In this document: in pieces, positions 27,259-40,970 of the stretch
How the letters are laid out: every line of letters starts with the position of its first letter
Position numbering within the stretch: position 1 is the stretch's first letter
DNA from: Adineta ricciae
Taxonomy: Eukaryota > Rotifera > Eurotatoria > Adinetida > Adinetidae
Assembly (NCBI GenBank): GCA_905250025.1
Contig: CAJNOJ010000024.1
Location: forward strand, 310,001-374,000
Length of the DNA: 64,000 bases
Direction of reading: 5' to 3'
The notes under the pieces: generated by a model
Told to the model about the DNA's origin: nothing
The model's input: the letters and a program-made list of their open reading frames with translations, nothing else
Databases searched by the model: none
Translations under genes and position numbers: made by a program

Positions 27259-28566
27259 ATGTCGGCGCAACGTTTGGAAACAATTGGTCGACATATCCGA
27301 CTGAGTACCCAATATGTAAGTCATTCGGAACGTTTGAAGACTAACTTTCTAGTTACGAGGTTGAATGTGTTTCAGAAAAACGAGCCGGTACGTGCTGAAT
27401 ACCGTTTCACATTAGAAAATGGAATGTTGACCGATGAGCAACGTGATTTTTATGAAAAGAATGGTTTTATTGTTATTCGAAATTTAGTAACACCGGAAGC
27501 ACTCGAACGATTCCGGTGTGTAGAACTTCGTATGAATATCCGTATGGTTTGTATACTGTATCTCTGTTTAGAAAACGTTTCCAAGATGTCTGCACAGGCA
27601 AAGTCGAAACATTTGGCATGACAATCATGAAAGATATCGCAATTGCGAAATCGGAATTTGCCGATGGTGAAAAGGCAATAACTAAAATTCAAGATTTTAC
27701 ATTGGATGACGAATTGTTTAAATACTGTTGTCTTCCAGAAATTATTCAATATGTTGAAAGTTTCACTGGTCCAAATATCATGGCAATGCATACAATGGTA
27801 AAAAGGAAGGTGATAGATAGAAGCAGCACCGTATTGATTCTGTTTAGTTGATTAATAAACCACCTGATCCGGGTACTCAAACATCACGTCACCCACTTCA
27901 TCAAGATTTGTACTATTTTCCATTTCGACCGACTGACCGAATTGTTTGTGCATGGACAGCAATGGAACATATTCATCGTGGAAATGGCTGTCTAGTCGTT
28001 TTGCCAGGCACACATAAAGGTGAACTTATAGAACATGGATACCCTCAATGGGAAGTAAGCAAGAAAGACAAGAAGTCTCTTTTGTCCGTGTCTTCACGGC
28101 AAAACATTTTAAATATACGTATAGGGTGGTGTGAATAAAATGTATCACGGAATCCAAAAATTTGATCCAAATGCTGAACGTGTTCACTTGGAAATGTGGA
28201 CAGGTGATACTGTTTTCTTTCATCCAGTGTTAATTCATGGTAGTGGAACGAATCGAACGGAAGGCTTTCGAAAAGTACAAACGTTAATATAGTATTCTCA
28301 GACGGAAAACGGAGCGGTTTGTTTTTCCATCTAGGCTATATCCTGTCATTATGCTGATTCCGGCTGCGAATATGTGGATTGCGGTGATGTGCAAGATTTG
28401 ATTTCGAAGGAGGTCACAGCAATATTTCGAAAACGCACAGGTGTCGAAGATGCTCGTTTTGAAGTAAGATGAACAAAGAATCGATTGGTATATCTCTTTT
28501 CTTGCTATTTAGGATGTTTGGAGAGTCAAAAGCCGACTTGTGAAAGGAGAACGAATCAATTTATGA
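27259..28566 (+). CDS. PHYH: Phytanoyl-CoA 2-hydroxylase, peroxisomal
   Basis: Seven exons (27259-27315, 27376-27515, 27572-27797, 27848-28054, 28125-28274, 28335-28463, 28513-28566) total 963 nt and 320 aa, against 338 in human. This Fe(II)/2-oxoglutarate dioxygenase starts alpha-oxidation of branched fatty acids in peroxisomes. The iron ligands are visible as HQD in [14 protein letters not shown] and as His in [10 protein letters not shown], with the 2OG-binding Arg just after in GFRK. The N-terminus has RLETIGRHI at residues 5-13, matching the peroxisomal PTS2 pattern R-L-x5-H-x, as in human PHYH. The chosen start is the ATG at 27259 rather than an upstream in-frame ATG, because it places PTS2 at the N-terminus. 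The C-terminus KGERINL matches the family end. The stop lies 45 nt before AATAAA. Confidence 0.95.
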
Positions 28567-28610
28567 AACCATACGATCATTTCATCTTGAAACTGTAAAC
28601 TCTTTTTTAA

Positions 28611-28616
28611 AATAAA
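28611..28616 (+). terminator. AATAAA polyadenylation signal of PHYH
   Basis: Canonical AATAAA 45 nt after the PHYH stop codon, on the same strand. Confidence 0.65.
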
Positions 28617-29231
28617 CTAACTTATGCAAGTCGATGATTGATGAGTCATCGTTTCTTCTCGTTCGTTTCGCTACTCTACTATGCAATTTATGAGAATGAG
28701 GAAAGCATATATGCGAATGGATGACATTTCGGTAGGCATACTTACCTGCCACGGATGCATTCACGATCACCAACGTGAATGCTCCAGGCTGAGGCGCAAG
28801 CATTGCACATCGCTTGTGTTGACGCCTGCGAAGAGTTCAAATCGAGCTTTCTCGAGTGGATAATTTGTTCCGCGGTCACATGCGTTCGCGCATTGACCAT
28901 TCTATAGAAGCCGCATGAAAATTTTTTTCTATCAGTACCTTGAGAATGTGACTGAGTTAGACACTCTCCGTTCTCTTGCCAGATATCTTTTATCATTTTT
29001 CGATAAGTAAGAAAACGTGCACAAAAGCGTTCGTGATTAAAACTCCTTGGTTATATGTTCAATGTTGTTTGTGTTATGAAAAAAAGAACGTGGCTGAGTA
29101 ATTAGTAGATCGTGAAAGAAAAAAGACAACACATATTCAGTTTTTTGCAAGAATTAATGTTTTTTCAGAAGGAGATAGTAAAACAAAAGGCAACAAAAAG
29201 TGAAAGGATCGTCCAGTGCGTAGGTTTTTGT
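28617..29231. other. Spacer between convergent PHYH and UBR genes with an unexplained GC-richer patch
   Basis: The patch at about 28740-28915 is less AT-rich than its surroundings. On the minus strand it stays open from 28996 to a donor-like GTAAG at 28744, with a product containing CNACASAW. I recognise no family and no partner exon. The rest of the spacer shows nothing. Confidence 0.35.
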
Positions 29232-32200
29232 TTAAAATTGAATCCAATTCTGCCCATAGACCGATGTGTTGTTGACTTCTATATTTCGTGATATATCTTC
29301 AGGAATCGTATGGCCCAACCATCGTCGATGCAATGCCCGATATCGCTCTTCACACAAATGCAAAGGATTACCACGTCTAAAAGTAAATTTCGTTTTCTTG
29401 GACACCAGCCAAAATTTCCCTTTTCGGAAAGAAAGGGTTACAGCGTTCTAAAATCAGTGGCTCAAATGCTAAAAGTTTGTGAGTTTGTCCGATCCAATCA
29501 GGTTGCAGCCTTTTATAAACCAATAAAACCTTAGATATGACCATACGGAAATGATTCACCTGAGCCTATCAAGGTCGAGGATCACGAATCCGGTATTAGT
29601 TTTTCCGTAAAAACTATCTGTCCTATTTTTGCGACAACGGTTCACTTTTTTTGGAAAAAGAAATTTTATTATAAGGGTTGACGGAAGGGTAATCGGGGTC
29701 GAGGAACTCGAATCTGAGATTAGTTTTAACTGACTATTAACCATTAATTAACTATCTGTCAACTAGACATAAATTATTAATATGCAGGGTAAGGGTTGGC
29801 CGGAGGGTAATCGGGGTCGAGGATCTCGAATCTGAGGTTAGCTTCTCGAAACTCTAATTAACTAATTAAGTAATGAAAATTTTCTTCGTTGTTGAGTAAG
29901 GGTTGAATTTTTCATTAACTAGCCACGACTTATTAACATCCATTGTTAGAGTAGATCGGAGGGTTTCTGACGTCGAGAAGTTCGAAGTTGAGTGTGAATT
30001 TCGTCTTATTCGCTGACCCTGGGCTTGTTCCTTTCTCTTTACAAAGGAGATCTTTTTTCTTGACCTGTTCTGAAATGTTTTGTAGAAGATGGTGAGCTGA
30101 ACGGTATTCACGGGCGTCATGCGTACTAAGATAGAAGCTCAAGAACTTACACGAAAAGATCTAATTCGTTGTACATGATGATGTTTCTAATTGAAAAAAA
30201 TCTAAAAAAGTGATATGAGCTTAGTATCATCTTTGTTTTGTATAGTACAGACATCATGTCTTTTTAAGGGAATTTAGTAGAAGCAGTTCGCAAAGTGATA
30301 TACCCGTCGGTGGAATTCCATCTTAGTAACTACAGACGCGTGGACTATACAAACAGTATTCTGAACACATACAGCACTATGAAAGATGATCGTTTCGAAG
30401 CAAAATATAGAATAAGACTTTCTTATCTAGTTTCTTTTGGTAGTCGAATGAATAGAAGATCATGACTGTCGAATCGACAATAAAAGAAAACACAATCGTT
30501 CAGTATGAAAGCCGATCGAAGGCGAAAGGAATAACAGAGACAGCATGGCAACGGCTAGCCGTGAGTGGCCGTCTGACTAGCCGTTGAGCGATGAATTTTT
30601 CAGTCAACAGAGTTAGTGCTGGAGAATTATCCACTGACAAATGGCTAATCGGTCTGATTCCTAAAAGGACCTCTGTAACCTATTCATTCTAGTTCTAGTG
30701 TGTGACATAGTACCATGATTCAGTTGAGCACCAGTAGTATAATCGCAGTGCATTTTTTCTCTTTCGAAGTCTCTGAATGTGTTCAGCATTCGGTAAAGTC
30801 TTTCAGAAAAGGGTCAGCGAATCCAAAGGGTGAGCGTTCCTTGTGTTCTACCTGAGATTTTGATCTGTTTCACCATAGTCATCCAAATATGGGGCGGGCA
30901 TAAAAGTTCCACGTGTTTTGTTGATTCGTCCATCATTATTGATATTCAACAAGAGTAACGAACATTCTTTCACTCGCAAGTAGAGTCCAACTGTTCCACA
31001 ACATTGTTGTGTGTGAATATTACACGGGCCAGCTGTTTGATCAGGATTGAGATATGCGGAAATAATTCCATTTGCCGTTGGAGGAATAGGCGAATTTGTT
31101 GATGATGATCGAACAACAACATCGCCACAAATGAGACATATGCATGGTGAACGTATTTCATCACGGGCATATTTGTATGGTGCAACGCTAAATATCAAAC
31201 GAATGGAACTTTACGGTAATCGAGAGAGATTTTTTCATACCCTTGAGATACTTGATTCATTAGATCGATGTATTCCTTTGGTAATGGATGTAATTCATTG
31301 ATTGAGACCGGATATTTAACCCATGATTTGCCAGTAGACGAATTTGAAATCCAACTATTGATTAAATCGTTGACACATCGTTCGTTATCTGTATCCAATA
31401 ATTCAGATAAACTTGTCGGTAGGCCAAGATATTGACAAATAGCAGAATATTCATCGAAATCTACCATCTCTGCTGGCCATGCAGTTCCAGTGATTTGGTG
31501 ATAGAAAAGTGCTGAACAACGGAGCAGTGGGAGTAGCGATTGTTTGAGTTTGTTACGAATACGTTCTGGCGATAAGATTTGAGTAGATGATGATGTCAGT
31601 CTAAAAACTCAAGCGTTTATATTCATGCAAATATTGTTAGAGAGATTTTACATTTGAATCTTGGTAATTTTGTCTACTAACGCTTGAATAGTTTGTATCT
31701 CTGCTTCATCGTTGGCTTTCGTTTTCGTCTGTTGTTGAGAAATATTCTCTTCTACAAGAGAAACGCTGAAAAAATTTTACTTTGTCGAATCGATTCATAC
31801 TATCGTCGCATAAGAATCCTTGACTTGAGAGAATTTGTATGCAATGAGCCATGACAATCAATCTCATTAGATAGAGATCATTGAGATTTCCGGTTGGAAC
31901 ATGCGTTAATGACGGAGAAACTTCTTTCGAGGCGAATAGTATTGGCAGAGTAAAACAAAGCGAAATCAATAAATGAAATAGATCAATCTCGACTAACGAT
32001 GGAATTTGAATGGTTGTACGAGAGAGAAGAAGCACTATGAAGAAATGAAAGCGACTGTTTCGTTTGTTCGGAACTGGTGACAATTGCTACCTGATAATAA
32101 TTTCAAGCAATGTTTGCGTATTTTTTCACTATCGTTTAATAAGCCATAAACAGCAGCAACTTTCGTCAAAGAATTGATAAGTTCACTTTGTCGGATTGAC

Positions 32201-35200
32201 AACTGAGAAAAGATTGATTTCGAATCGATGCGAAGAACTTGCTCTACTGATTGAATTGTATATGCACAAGCTGTCCAAACGATCAATGGCACACGATCAT
32301 TTGCATCATCGAGATCAACGTTCAATCCAAACTGAAATCGATCGAGAATATGAGAAAAACATAAGTGGAAAACAAGCAGTTGCTTACCACATAAACATTA
32401 TTAGCAAAATTCAATAAACGTTCACGAATACTGTCAGAGAAATCTTGAACTCTAACAATATTTATAGAAATAAGTATTCATTCGAAAAGAAACGCTTATC
32501 GATTACCTTGAATCTCCTGGAAAACCGAATAGTAACTGGAAGTTTTGCGCAGCACGTTCAGCCATCATTTTCGTAATTGATGTCAATGGACATGGATTGA
32601 AAAACAGTTGTTCTTCATGTGTTTCAATTTCATATCGAGATTCAATGCTACCATTCAATGCTTTCTCTAGTCCATCTAGCCATTCGCTGAATGATATTTG
32701 TGCTACTTTTCTTTCGCGGGCAAAGGTACGTAATGCTGGGAGAACTGGGATGATTGTGTTACTTAAAGTTTGACATAGTGGACAAAGAAATTCATTGCGG
32801 TCAGTATCGTAGTTTGCCGAACCACGTATACGTAATGCTCGGCGATGATCCTGAGATGTTATTGAGTTGTGATACCTAAACCAAGGCATTGGATGAAGTC
32901 GTTTAATGATTCAAACTTACTTCGTCCAACATGAGGCATGAATAGCATGGCCACATGATGAAACATGTACACCCCAATGAAGATCATTGGACATGAATGT
33001 CGAATCAAATGCGTCCCAATTTTCGATTCGTCTCGATCGATTTTTCGATAAGACTCTTGAGCTAAAATACCAAAAGAACTTATTCGAATAAGTTGAATTA
33101 GCATCAAAATACAAACTTTTGTACGTAAGCTGGTAAGACGATAGCTTCAGCATTCAATTTGACATCGCTGTTTTCCTGACAGAAAATGCACGTTATTGAA
33201 TGTTTGCTCGACTGTGATCCATCGGTATCATATGTTCCTAAGCATGATTGTATAGTTGAACGCATATCATCGACAAGCATCGGTTCGAATTTTGGTATCG
33301 TGTCCGGAGATGTGGAAAAAATCTGTGGGTCTGGTGATTGTTGTTCGTCGGTACTTTCGCCACACAGCGAAAGATTTTTTTCCATAAAATTCTTCTGTAA
33401 TTCGGTCATATGTGCAATGATCTTAGCACGTTTTTGTGCTGCTAGATCTTTGCGTTTACGGTGGGCACGTTTGGATAGATCTTCGGTTTCTTGGAGGGTG
33501 CTGATTGTTGATGATCCCAGGGTTTGTTCGTTAGTTTCATTATGTTTTCCAAAAAGCTGAGAAAAGGAATTCATGTACAGATAATGATGGACTCGGTATG
33601 AGTACATACTTTATTGATATGATTGATCAATTCTTTGCAGATTTCAGCTTTGCTTGGTACATGAAGATGTAATTGACTAAATAACTTATTGAGTTCACAT
33701 TTTTGACATTTGGAATAAAATTGAAAGTTCGGTTCGCGTTCTTGTTCGTAAAAAGCCAATATGATCAGATGTAATGCCTAGAGTAATGAACAGTTCAAGT
33801 TCTCTTTCTATTCGAAACTTTCAACACTTGTCTTACGCGATTTAGAATAGCTTCAGACCATAGCTGAGCTTTGGGATCTGTTGATCGATAGAGACACGCT
33901 CTAAGTAACGTTAGAAATATATCACAGTCAAGAAGATGAACTATTGGCCGAAACGCTTCGGAAAATAATGGTGGACAAGGAGGAAGTAGTGTTGTTGGAC
34001 TGCCATCATCAATCAATTTTCGACGTTTGATTACGTATTCTTCAGACTAAGATAATTCTTGTTGTATAAACGAACGAAAGGAAAGATCGAAAATTCTTAC
34101 TTTGCATTGATCAGCTTTTGTATAGTGATAGTAGAATGGATTATATTCGGACAATCGATTCGCTTTCAATTCATAGTTTCCTTTTGTTGCATTGCCACGT
34201 CTACGAAATGAATGTAGAATATATTCAATAGAGATGACTTTTGCTTACCTAAAGTCTGCCACTTCTTTCAAGATGCTTTCTAAATCGCCTGATCCCTACA
34301 ATGCAAGAATGAGTGTCATCAAGAAGCGTCTGTATGTAGAATACCTACTGTTTCTAATTGTCCAGAGTCTTGTAAGCCTCGTATTAACTCCGAATGTGCC
34401 ATGGGTGAAATGCATAACTGATGAATAACTTCTCGTGTCAGTTTTTGGTCACGCGTTATTTTACCAACACCTGGCTCATATCGTTCGCCAACAATAACAA
34501 GCAGCAAGCAAAGAAATTCTTCCATAATTCGCACCTTTTCTTTGATTTTCGATTCTGTATCGGACGAATGACCATTCTCCGGAGAGCTAAAGTTCCATCG
34601 TCAATAATAACCAATCTCTTGTGAAAAGAATTCTTACCGAACCCACTCCAATAAATTGAATTTATGAAGTAATTGAACAAAAAACGCATTAGCTGGTGTC
34701 AATGAAGCACCAACTTGTAAGGCAAGTATGTCTCTATCATACATTTCTTTTCGACATTTGACATTTGAATAGTAATAAATCTAACCGAGTCATATGGAAT
34801 TTTCAAAGCAGATCACTACATTCGTCTTACTTGATTTGACAGTGAGTGACCGTTACGCTTCCAGAGACCAGCCTCATGTTGAGCACTCAGAACTTGAATT
34901 CGTAAGGACTCTTCATAGACAAAACACGAATGTACTTTGTATTTCTCGCACTAAAATTCCGCAATCAGAACGAATATGCTGAACGTTGTAGATCGACACT
35001 CACTATAGTAGTAAATGTTGCCATTGTATCTGCATATTTTTGTAGATGAGCATGCAAAGCTAAATGAAAAGGTCAAAAGTGAGCTACATAGTGACAGAAC
35101 TCTTACCAACAAAGAGTCTAACAACCGGTATGTGTACTGTGACAGGATCTTTAGCTACATCGTATGCAAAACAGTCGACTTTGAGATCATGCACAGATGT

Positions 35201-37941
35201 TTTCACAATTGGTGAATTGTTTTTATCTTTAATTAAATGTGAAATGTCAGTTGTCCTTTCTATCTCGCCTAAAACTGAACCAGCTACGTCGTATGCACGA
35301 AGTAACAATTCGGCCTAGAATTCAACGTCAAGGTCAACTGAGGAAATCATCAAGTCTTCATTTACATCAGAGGAACACCAATCCAATATCGATGCGATAA
35401 CTGTTTGCGTTTTAATGACTAAATTGAACGCAGTTTCCCATTCTGGATCGAATTCGATGTGTTGGCCGACTTGTCGTGTCACTTTGTCCATACCCTAGGT
35501 GATGATCCAGTTTAGAAAGAAACGAAATGGCAAGCACAGTTTCCAATTATTTACGTGCATAAATTTTAACAACTGAAGAAACGCTCGAAAACCGTTGATA
35601 AAATTTTCGCGTAGTTCAGATGTGTACTGGTCAGGAATAACACCTAATAGGTATCTAGAAATTCAATCACACGATTCTATAGATGATGAATTGTGTCGAA
35701 CGAAAGTAATACCTTAAATCATAAAGAATTGATTGAGCACGCCGAAACTCATGATGTAGGATTGTATTCATTGTTCTTGAAAAGATCAGTCGACCGTTTT
35801 CAACTTTCGATTGGCAATACTCAAGGAATGCATCTACTATTGTTTGAAATGCATTATGTGAAGATATCAAATATCTCGCCTAAAGGAAAACATTGTTGTA
35901 TTACGAATTTAAGTGCAATCTTCAGTGCTTTCAAGCACGTTGTAAACATCAACAGATTTTCTTACAAGACTTTGAGTCGTCAATAGTTGAACCGATAGTT
36001 TCAAGAAACAATCAGTACGAAAAATGGTAGTAGAGTCAGTACGATATTGTCGGACAAGATTCGGATAACACTACAAATGAGATGATTAGAGAGATCGAAC
36101 GAATTCGAGAGCTGTGACCGACGAGGAAAAACGCAAAGTTCTATGTTTACAACGTGCTTTTTGTTAAAATGAATCAAATGTTTACCAAAGTTGGTACAGT
36201 GTATATTTGAACAGAAAGATCGGTAAATGAAACATATTCGTCGGGATCTTTGACAAAATTTCGCCAAACTGTCGCATAATTCTAAAACACCGGTAAGATG
36301 TTAGTAGATCGTCGTTTTTCCTCGTCGGATAGACAGTTATGACGCAATACGAGTAGCGTAGAAAAGTCGTCTGCTCGTCTTTTCGTCTCTTATCCAGACA
36401 GCTTTGTTTATTTGATGAGATCTTCTCCAGTTTTGCTACTCGTATTGCGTATTCCAATCATCCTGTTAGTCTTACTTTCATATATAGGATTGCAAATGTT
36501 TTCTTCCAGTCAGCATCCATAAAAAAGCTAACAAATACATGAGAAGATTTGCTTATATGGATAAAGGTTTTTTTACCTGTTGATGAATATTTGATGCAAT
36601 GCTGATCTGGCGCTTTTCCAAACGAACTTTTCTCCTAGTAGGACTTTTTCGGTAAGAGCGATGTTCTGTTGCTCATCGCGTTCCATTTCACATTCACAAA
36701 ATATGCGTCGGAAGCCATCGGAGATTGCGATCGTATCTTGAAGATAAGTTAGAAGTTTCTGGGCAAAATATTGTAGTGAAATAAATGAACTAGGATAGAT
36801 TTCACATTTCAATGGATTCTCGACAGTGCGCGTACGAATTGTCTGTTGCGCTTCACGACATTGTTCCATTGTACCTATTCGAATCACTGTACGACCTTCG
36901 CGATCAACTAGTGACGCGAATTCGTGACCTTCGTGTTTTGAACACTGTATTGCACGGTTTAAAACATTGATCACTTGGTCATAAGTATGAACTTCATCGT
37001 TAAACAACATCGTCGCATATCGTTCGTGATCACCATCCCAATATCTAAATACAATCAGTTTCATTCGATTGTTGACAACAGAAACGAGCGCACGTACTCA
37101 TTCTTTAGTTCCGCTGGTATGTCTTGATAGTTTTCAGTAAAAAGTAGTTTTATAATAAAACGAAGTAAAATCCCAAATAAATCTTTTGCACGTTGACGAA
37201 CGTCAGCTGGTAAACGATTCAGCACATCATCAGGCGATTCGCTATCATCTCCACGTGGTAAGTGTATATTGCAATGTACATGTTGTTTCCAAGCTTCGCT
37301 ATCTCCACAATCACAGTAGCCTCCACCCGCAGAAACATTCATCTAAAGCAAACAAGATTTTTCGAGCAATCAAAAGCACACGTCAGTACTTTATATCGAT
37401 GTTTTCGATGTTCACTTTGAAGAAAACAATCTGTACATAAGACACATGTCGGATCGATGCAACAATCTCGACAAAAGTACGTCGGCTCTTCAGCTTTAAA
37501 TAGATGTCCACAAACAGTGGATGGTTTATTGAATGATCGAATTTTGTCTATGGCTTCATCAATTTTCAATGTCCCATATAAATAAACATTCAATGGCCGA
37601 AAAAGAATATCTTGCGCACGCAGTTCGTTGATACCTTTGATCAATTGTGTATGATAAACGTAACATTGCGGCACAAACGTTTTCCAATGTTCTGATAAGC
37701 CCTTTTCTAAATCAGCTTTCTGAAGTAATTCTTCACCAAATTTATTTCCATCGAAATTCAGTAGTTCATCCGAAATCGGTGTTAGATCAGAAGTAATAGT
37801 AGTGACTGTTGGTAAATTACTATTACTATTATCGTCAGCTAAAGCCATGTTGATAACGTCTTGAACATTAGCAGGATTTATTTCAATATCAAGCATGAAT
37901 TCATCGGTATCGGACAAATCGATTGAATCATCATCATCCAT
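29232..37941 (-). CDS. UBR1: UBR1/UBR2-type N-recognin E3 ubiquitin ligase
   Basis: A many-exon gene for an N-degron pathway RING E3. The first coding exon starts MDDDDSIDLSD at 37941, just after an acceptor, so a 5'UTR intron is likely. The UBR box follows across the next two exons: CGHLF, FCRDCCIDPTCVLCTDC, HRKHRY, then GGGYCDCGDSEAWK. A ClpS-like domain lies at about 36.85-37.05 kb (MLFNDEVHTYDQV). The RING-H2 is split over 33.1-32.75 kb: CIFC, SCGHAIHASC and FLCPLC. The C-terminal UAIN domain includes CLICGDVV and PAPYLDDYGETDQ (30852-31.2 kb). The last exon, 29232-29376, gives RRGNPLHLCEERY to GQNWIQF, matching the UBR1/2 C-terminus. Animals have both UBR1 and UBR2, and I cannot tell which this is. 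The protein binds basic and bulky N-termini and ubiquitinates the substrate in cytosol and nucleus. Confidence 0.92.
29565..29990. repeat. Degenerate tandem repeat, ~118-bp unit, about four copies
   Basis: The motif GGGGTCGAGGA followed by CTCGAATCTGAG recurs near 29697 and 29815. More diverged versions lie near 29570 (AGGTCGAGGATCACGAATC) and 29968 (GACGTCGAGAAGTTCGAA). TAAGGGTTG recurs at 29672, 29790 and 29897, giving spacings of 118 and 107. It lies entirely within the last UBR intron. Confidence 0.8.
30549..30586. repeat. Perfect 10-bp inverted repeat (hairpin)
   Basis: CAACGGCTAG at 30549-30558 and its exact complement CTAGCCGTTG at 30577-30586, with an 18-nt loop that contains a further GGCCG-type element. 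It lies inside the long UBR intron. Confidence 0.75.
36342..36450. repeat. 16-bp inverted repeat in a UBR intron
   Basis: ACGCAATACGAGTAGC at 36342-36357 and its exact reverse complement at 36435-36450, in an intron of about 290 nt between the ClpS-domain exon and the next coding exon. It could be a small foldback element. Confidence 0.7.
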
Positions 37942-38817
37942 GTGCGATAAACTGAAAGTGAACGAGAAAATGAAGATATAAACAAACAAAACGAGCACAG
38001 AATTTTTATCTAGAATAAAAAGAAATTAGTCATCATTAATGATGCAAACCTATAAGTGAGGGTGTGTATTCTTTTTCGGGCTGTTAATGTTTCGACAATA
38101 TTTAGAAGTGCAGTCATGCGACTTATATAACAAGGATAGTGGCGCTTACGTATCATCCATAATACAACTATTTTATAGATGGCAGTGATGAACAGCGATT
38201 GTTCAAATATGTTTTAGCCATTGAGTCATGGTGAGACGAAGTGTGAATATAGGCGAGAGCGAAAAGGAATTGCGATCGATGTCAAGTTTTTCGTACTCTC
38301 GTGTGTCATGTATACTCTTACTGGTAACGTCAATATCTGTCGTTATCATTTTAGGAAGGTGTTCTTTTGTTAACGTTTCTGATTGAAGAAATCTGCTATG
38401 ATCAATCTATCGTTACAGAAACGCGTGAAGTAAAACAAATAAGACTGTATAAGTCACATGAATTTTTCTTCAATATTCCTTTTTTTGCTGATCAAAATCA
38501 CCGACACTTCGCTATGAAATTTTCGAATGGAGTCTGTTCTGTACGGCATGCACGTACATAGATCGATAGAGAGCACAGTACTATAGCGCTTGTTGAGTCA
38601 GTGCTAACAATAGAGGTCACTTGAAACATAGCATCCTTACTCTAATTCGTGCATCTTTGACGTCCATCCCGTGGGCAGGAGAGATTCATTTGTTTTGTTT
38701 ATTTATTTACTTATCTTGCTCAGATCGAACACTGTTGTTGTCATCCTTTAACTCAGGCACGTGTACAGAAGTTAACGCTAACGAATAAGTTTCTATTCAT
38801 TCATTTCGTGCACAACA
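37942..38817. promoter_or_regulatory. Divergent intergenic region between UBR and CDC42
   Basis: About 880 bp between two divergent genes. It should hold both promoters and the UBR 5' leader exon. No gene was seen. A plus frame at 38367-38561 has no family or splice support. Confidence 0.5.
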
Positions 38818-39973
<1,156 letters not shown>

Positions 39974-40970
39974 AACAAAAACAAAACGACCAAATCGAAT
40001 GAGTCGTGTTCAAACCAAAGAGAAACACATAGACAATTTTTCTTTGCATCTTTTCTTTTCTTTTTCAATTTAACTAACTTGGTCTTTTTCGTCTTTTGTG
40101 AGAATTGGTTTCTTCTATTAGATGTATGTGTCATTGAGTATTATACAGAGAAAGTGAGAGAAACGTTGTTTCTTTTCGTTAAACTAAAAAGCAAACGCAA
40201 ATGATTTTTTGTTCCTTCTTTCTTCTCATCAATAATCTCTTCTAATCTTGTGTGTTCCATCATCAACTATATATATACATATATACATATACATGTTTGT
40301 CTTTTGTCGATGTCTCTTTTTTTTATCTGTATACCAACATAATATCTTTTGCCTGGTCTTCGTCAATAGTATAAACGATTGCAAACTTTGAATGCAAGCA
40401 AATGACTTGTTTTATTATCGATAGAAGTTGACGCGAAATAGTCCCCAACTAATGGCAGTCACATCTCGACAAAGTCTTTTGTTTACCTCTCAGTAGGAGA
40501 TCTCTTTTCTTAACATTGAGACGAATGTTAAAACAACAAAGTCGATAACTGATAGACTGTCAATTAGTTCTGACAGTTCAGCCAATGTCTTCGTTCTGGA
40601 ATGCAGAACTTCCATCATACATATGTACCAACATTTAGGTCGTCGTTTGAACGCTTCCGATGCTTGCTTATTAATAATAAAAATATCGGACAGGATAACT
40701 ATTGAAATGAAATATGCGCAAGTGTTCTACTTCATGGGAATACCATTAATATGATGAATAGTTTAATTTCTAAATTTATTGAAAAGTTTAGAAGAGGAAA
40801 ACACCAATTAGCTAATAATATGTGATTGTCGAGCAACTTCTGGCAATGCATGATGACATAGGTTTTGATACGTACTTAAATATGCACCCAAAACTTATGA
40901 GCAGGATCTTTCGCGATCAATCTTTGAAAAGATGCACACTTCTGTAGTTCAATAAAAGACCAAATATGAT
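39974..40970. other. CDC42 3' flank, gene-free
   Basis: CDC42 3'UTR followed by AT-rich sequence with T-rich runs and a short ATATAC run near 40270-40290. I saw no open frame of interest. Confidence 0.5.

Larger units (their letters stand above)
29377..30851 (-). other. Oversized last intron of the UBR gene (1475 nt)
   Basis: The donor AG/GTAGAA at 30851 and acceptor TTTTAG at 29377 are fixed by protein homology on both sides (GETDQNLR then RGNPLHL). Most introns in the window are 48-60 nt. This one holds the ~118-bp tandem repeat and a 10-bp-stem hairpin. An in-frame TAG directly follows the donor, so failure to splice would cut off the last ~48 residues. Confidence 0.85.

Noticed and set aside
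30840-30852. In-frame TAG directly after NLR that looks like a truncated UBR C-terminus
   Set aside because: The AG/GT donor is there and the missing C-terminus was found in an exon at 29232-29376 with matching phase and strong family similarity, so the gene is intact.
40260-40295. ATATAC run as a telomere-like or satellite repeat
   Set aside because: Too short and irregular, and no bdelloid-type TGTGGG telomere units were seen in the window.
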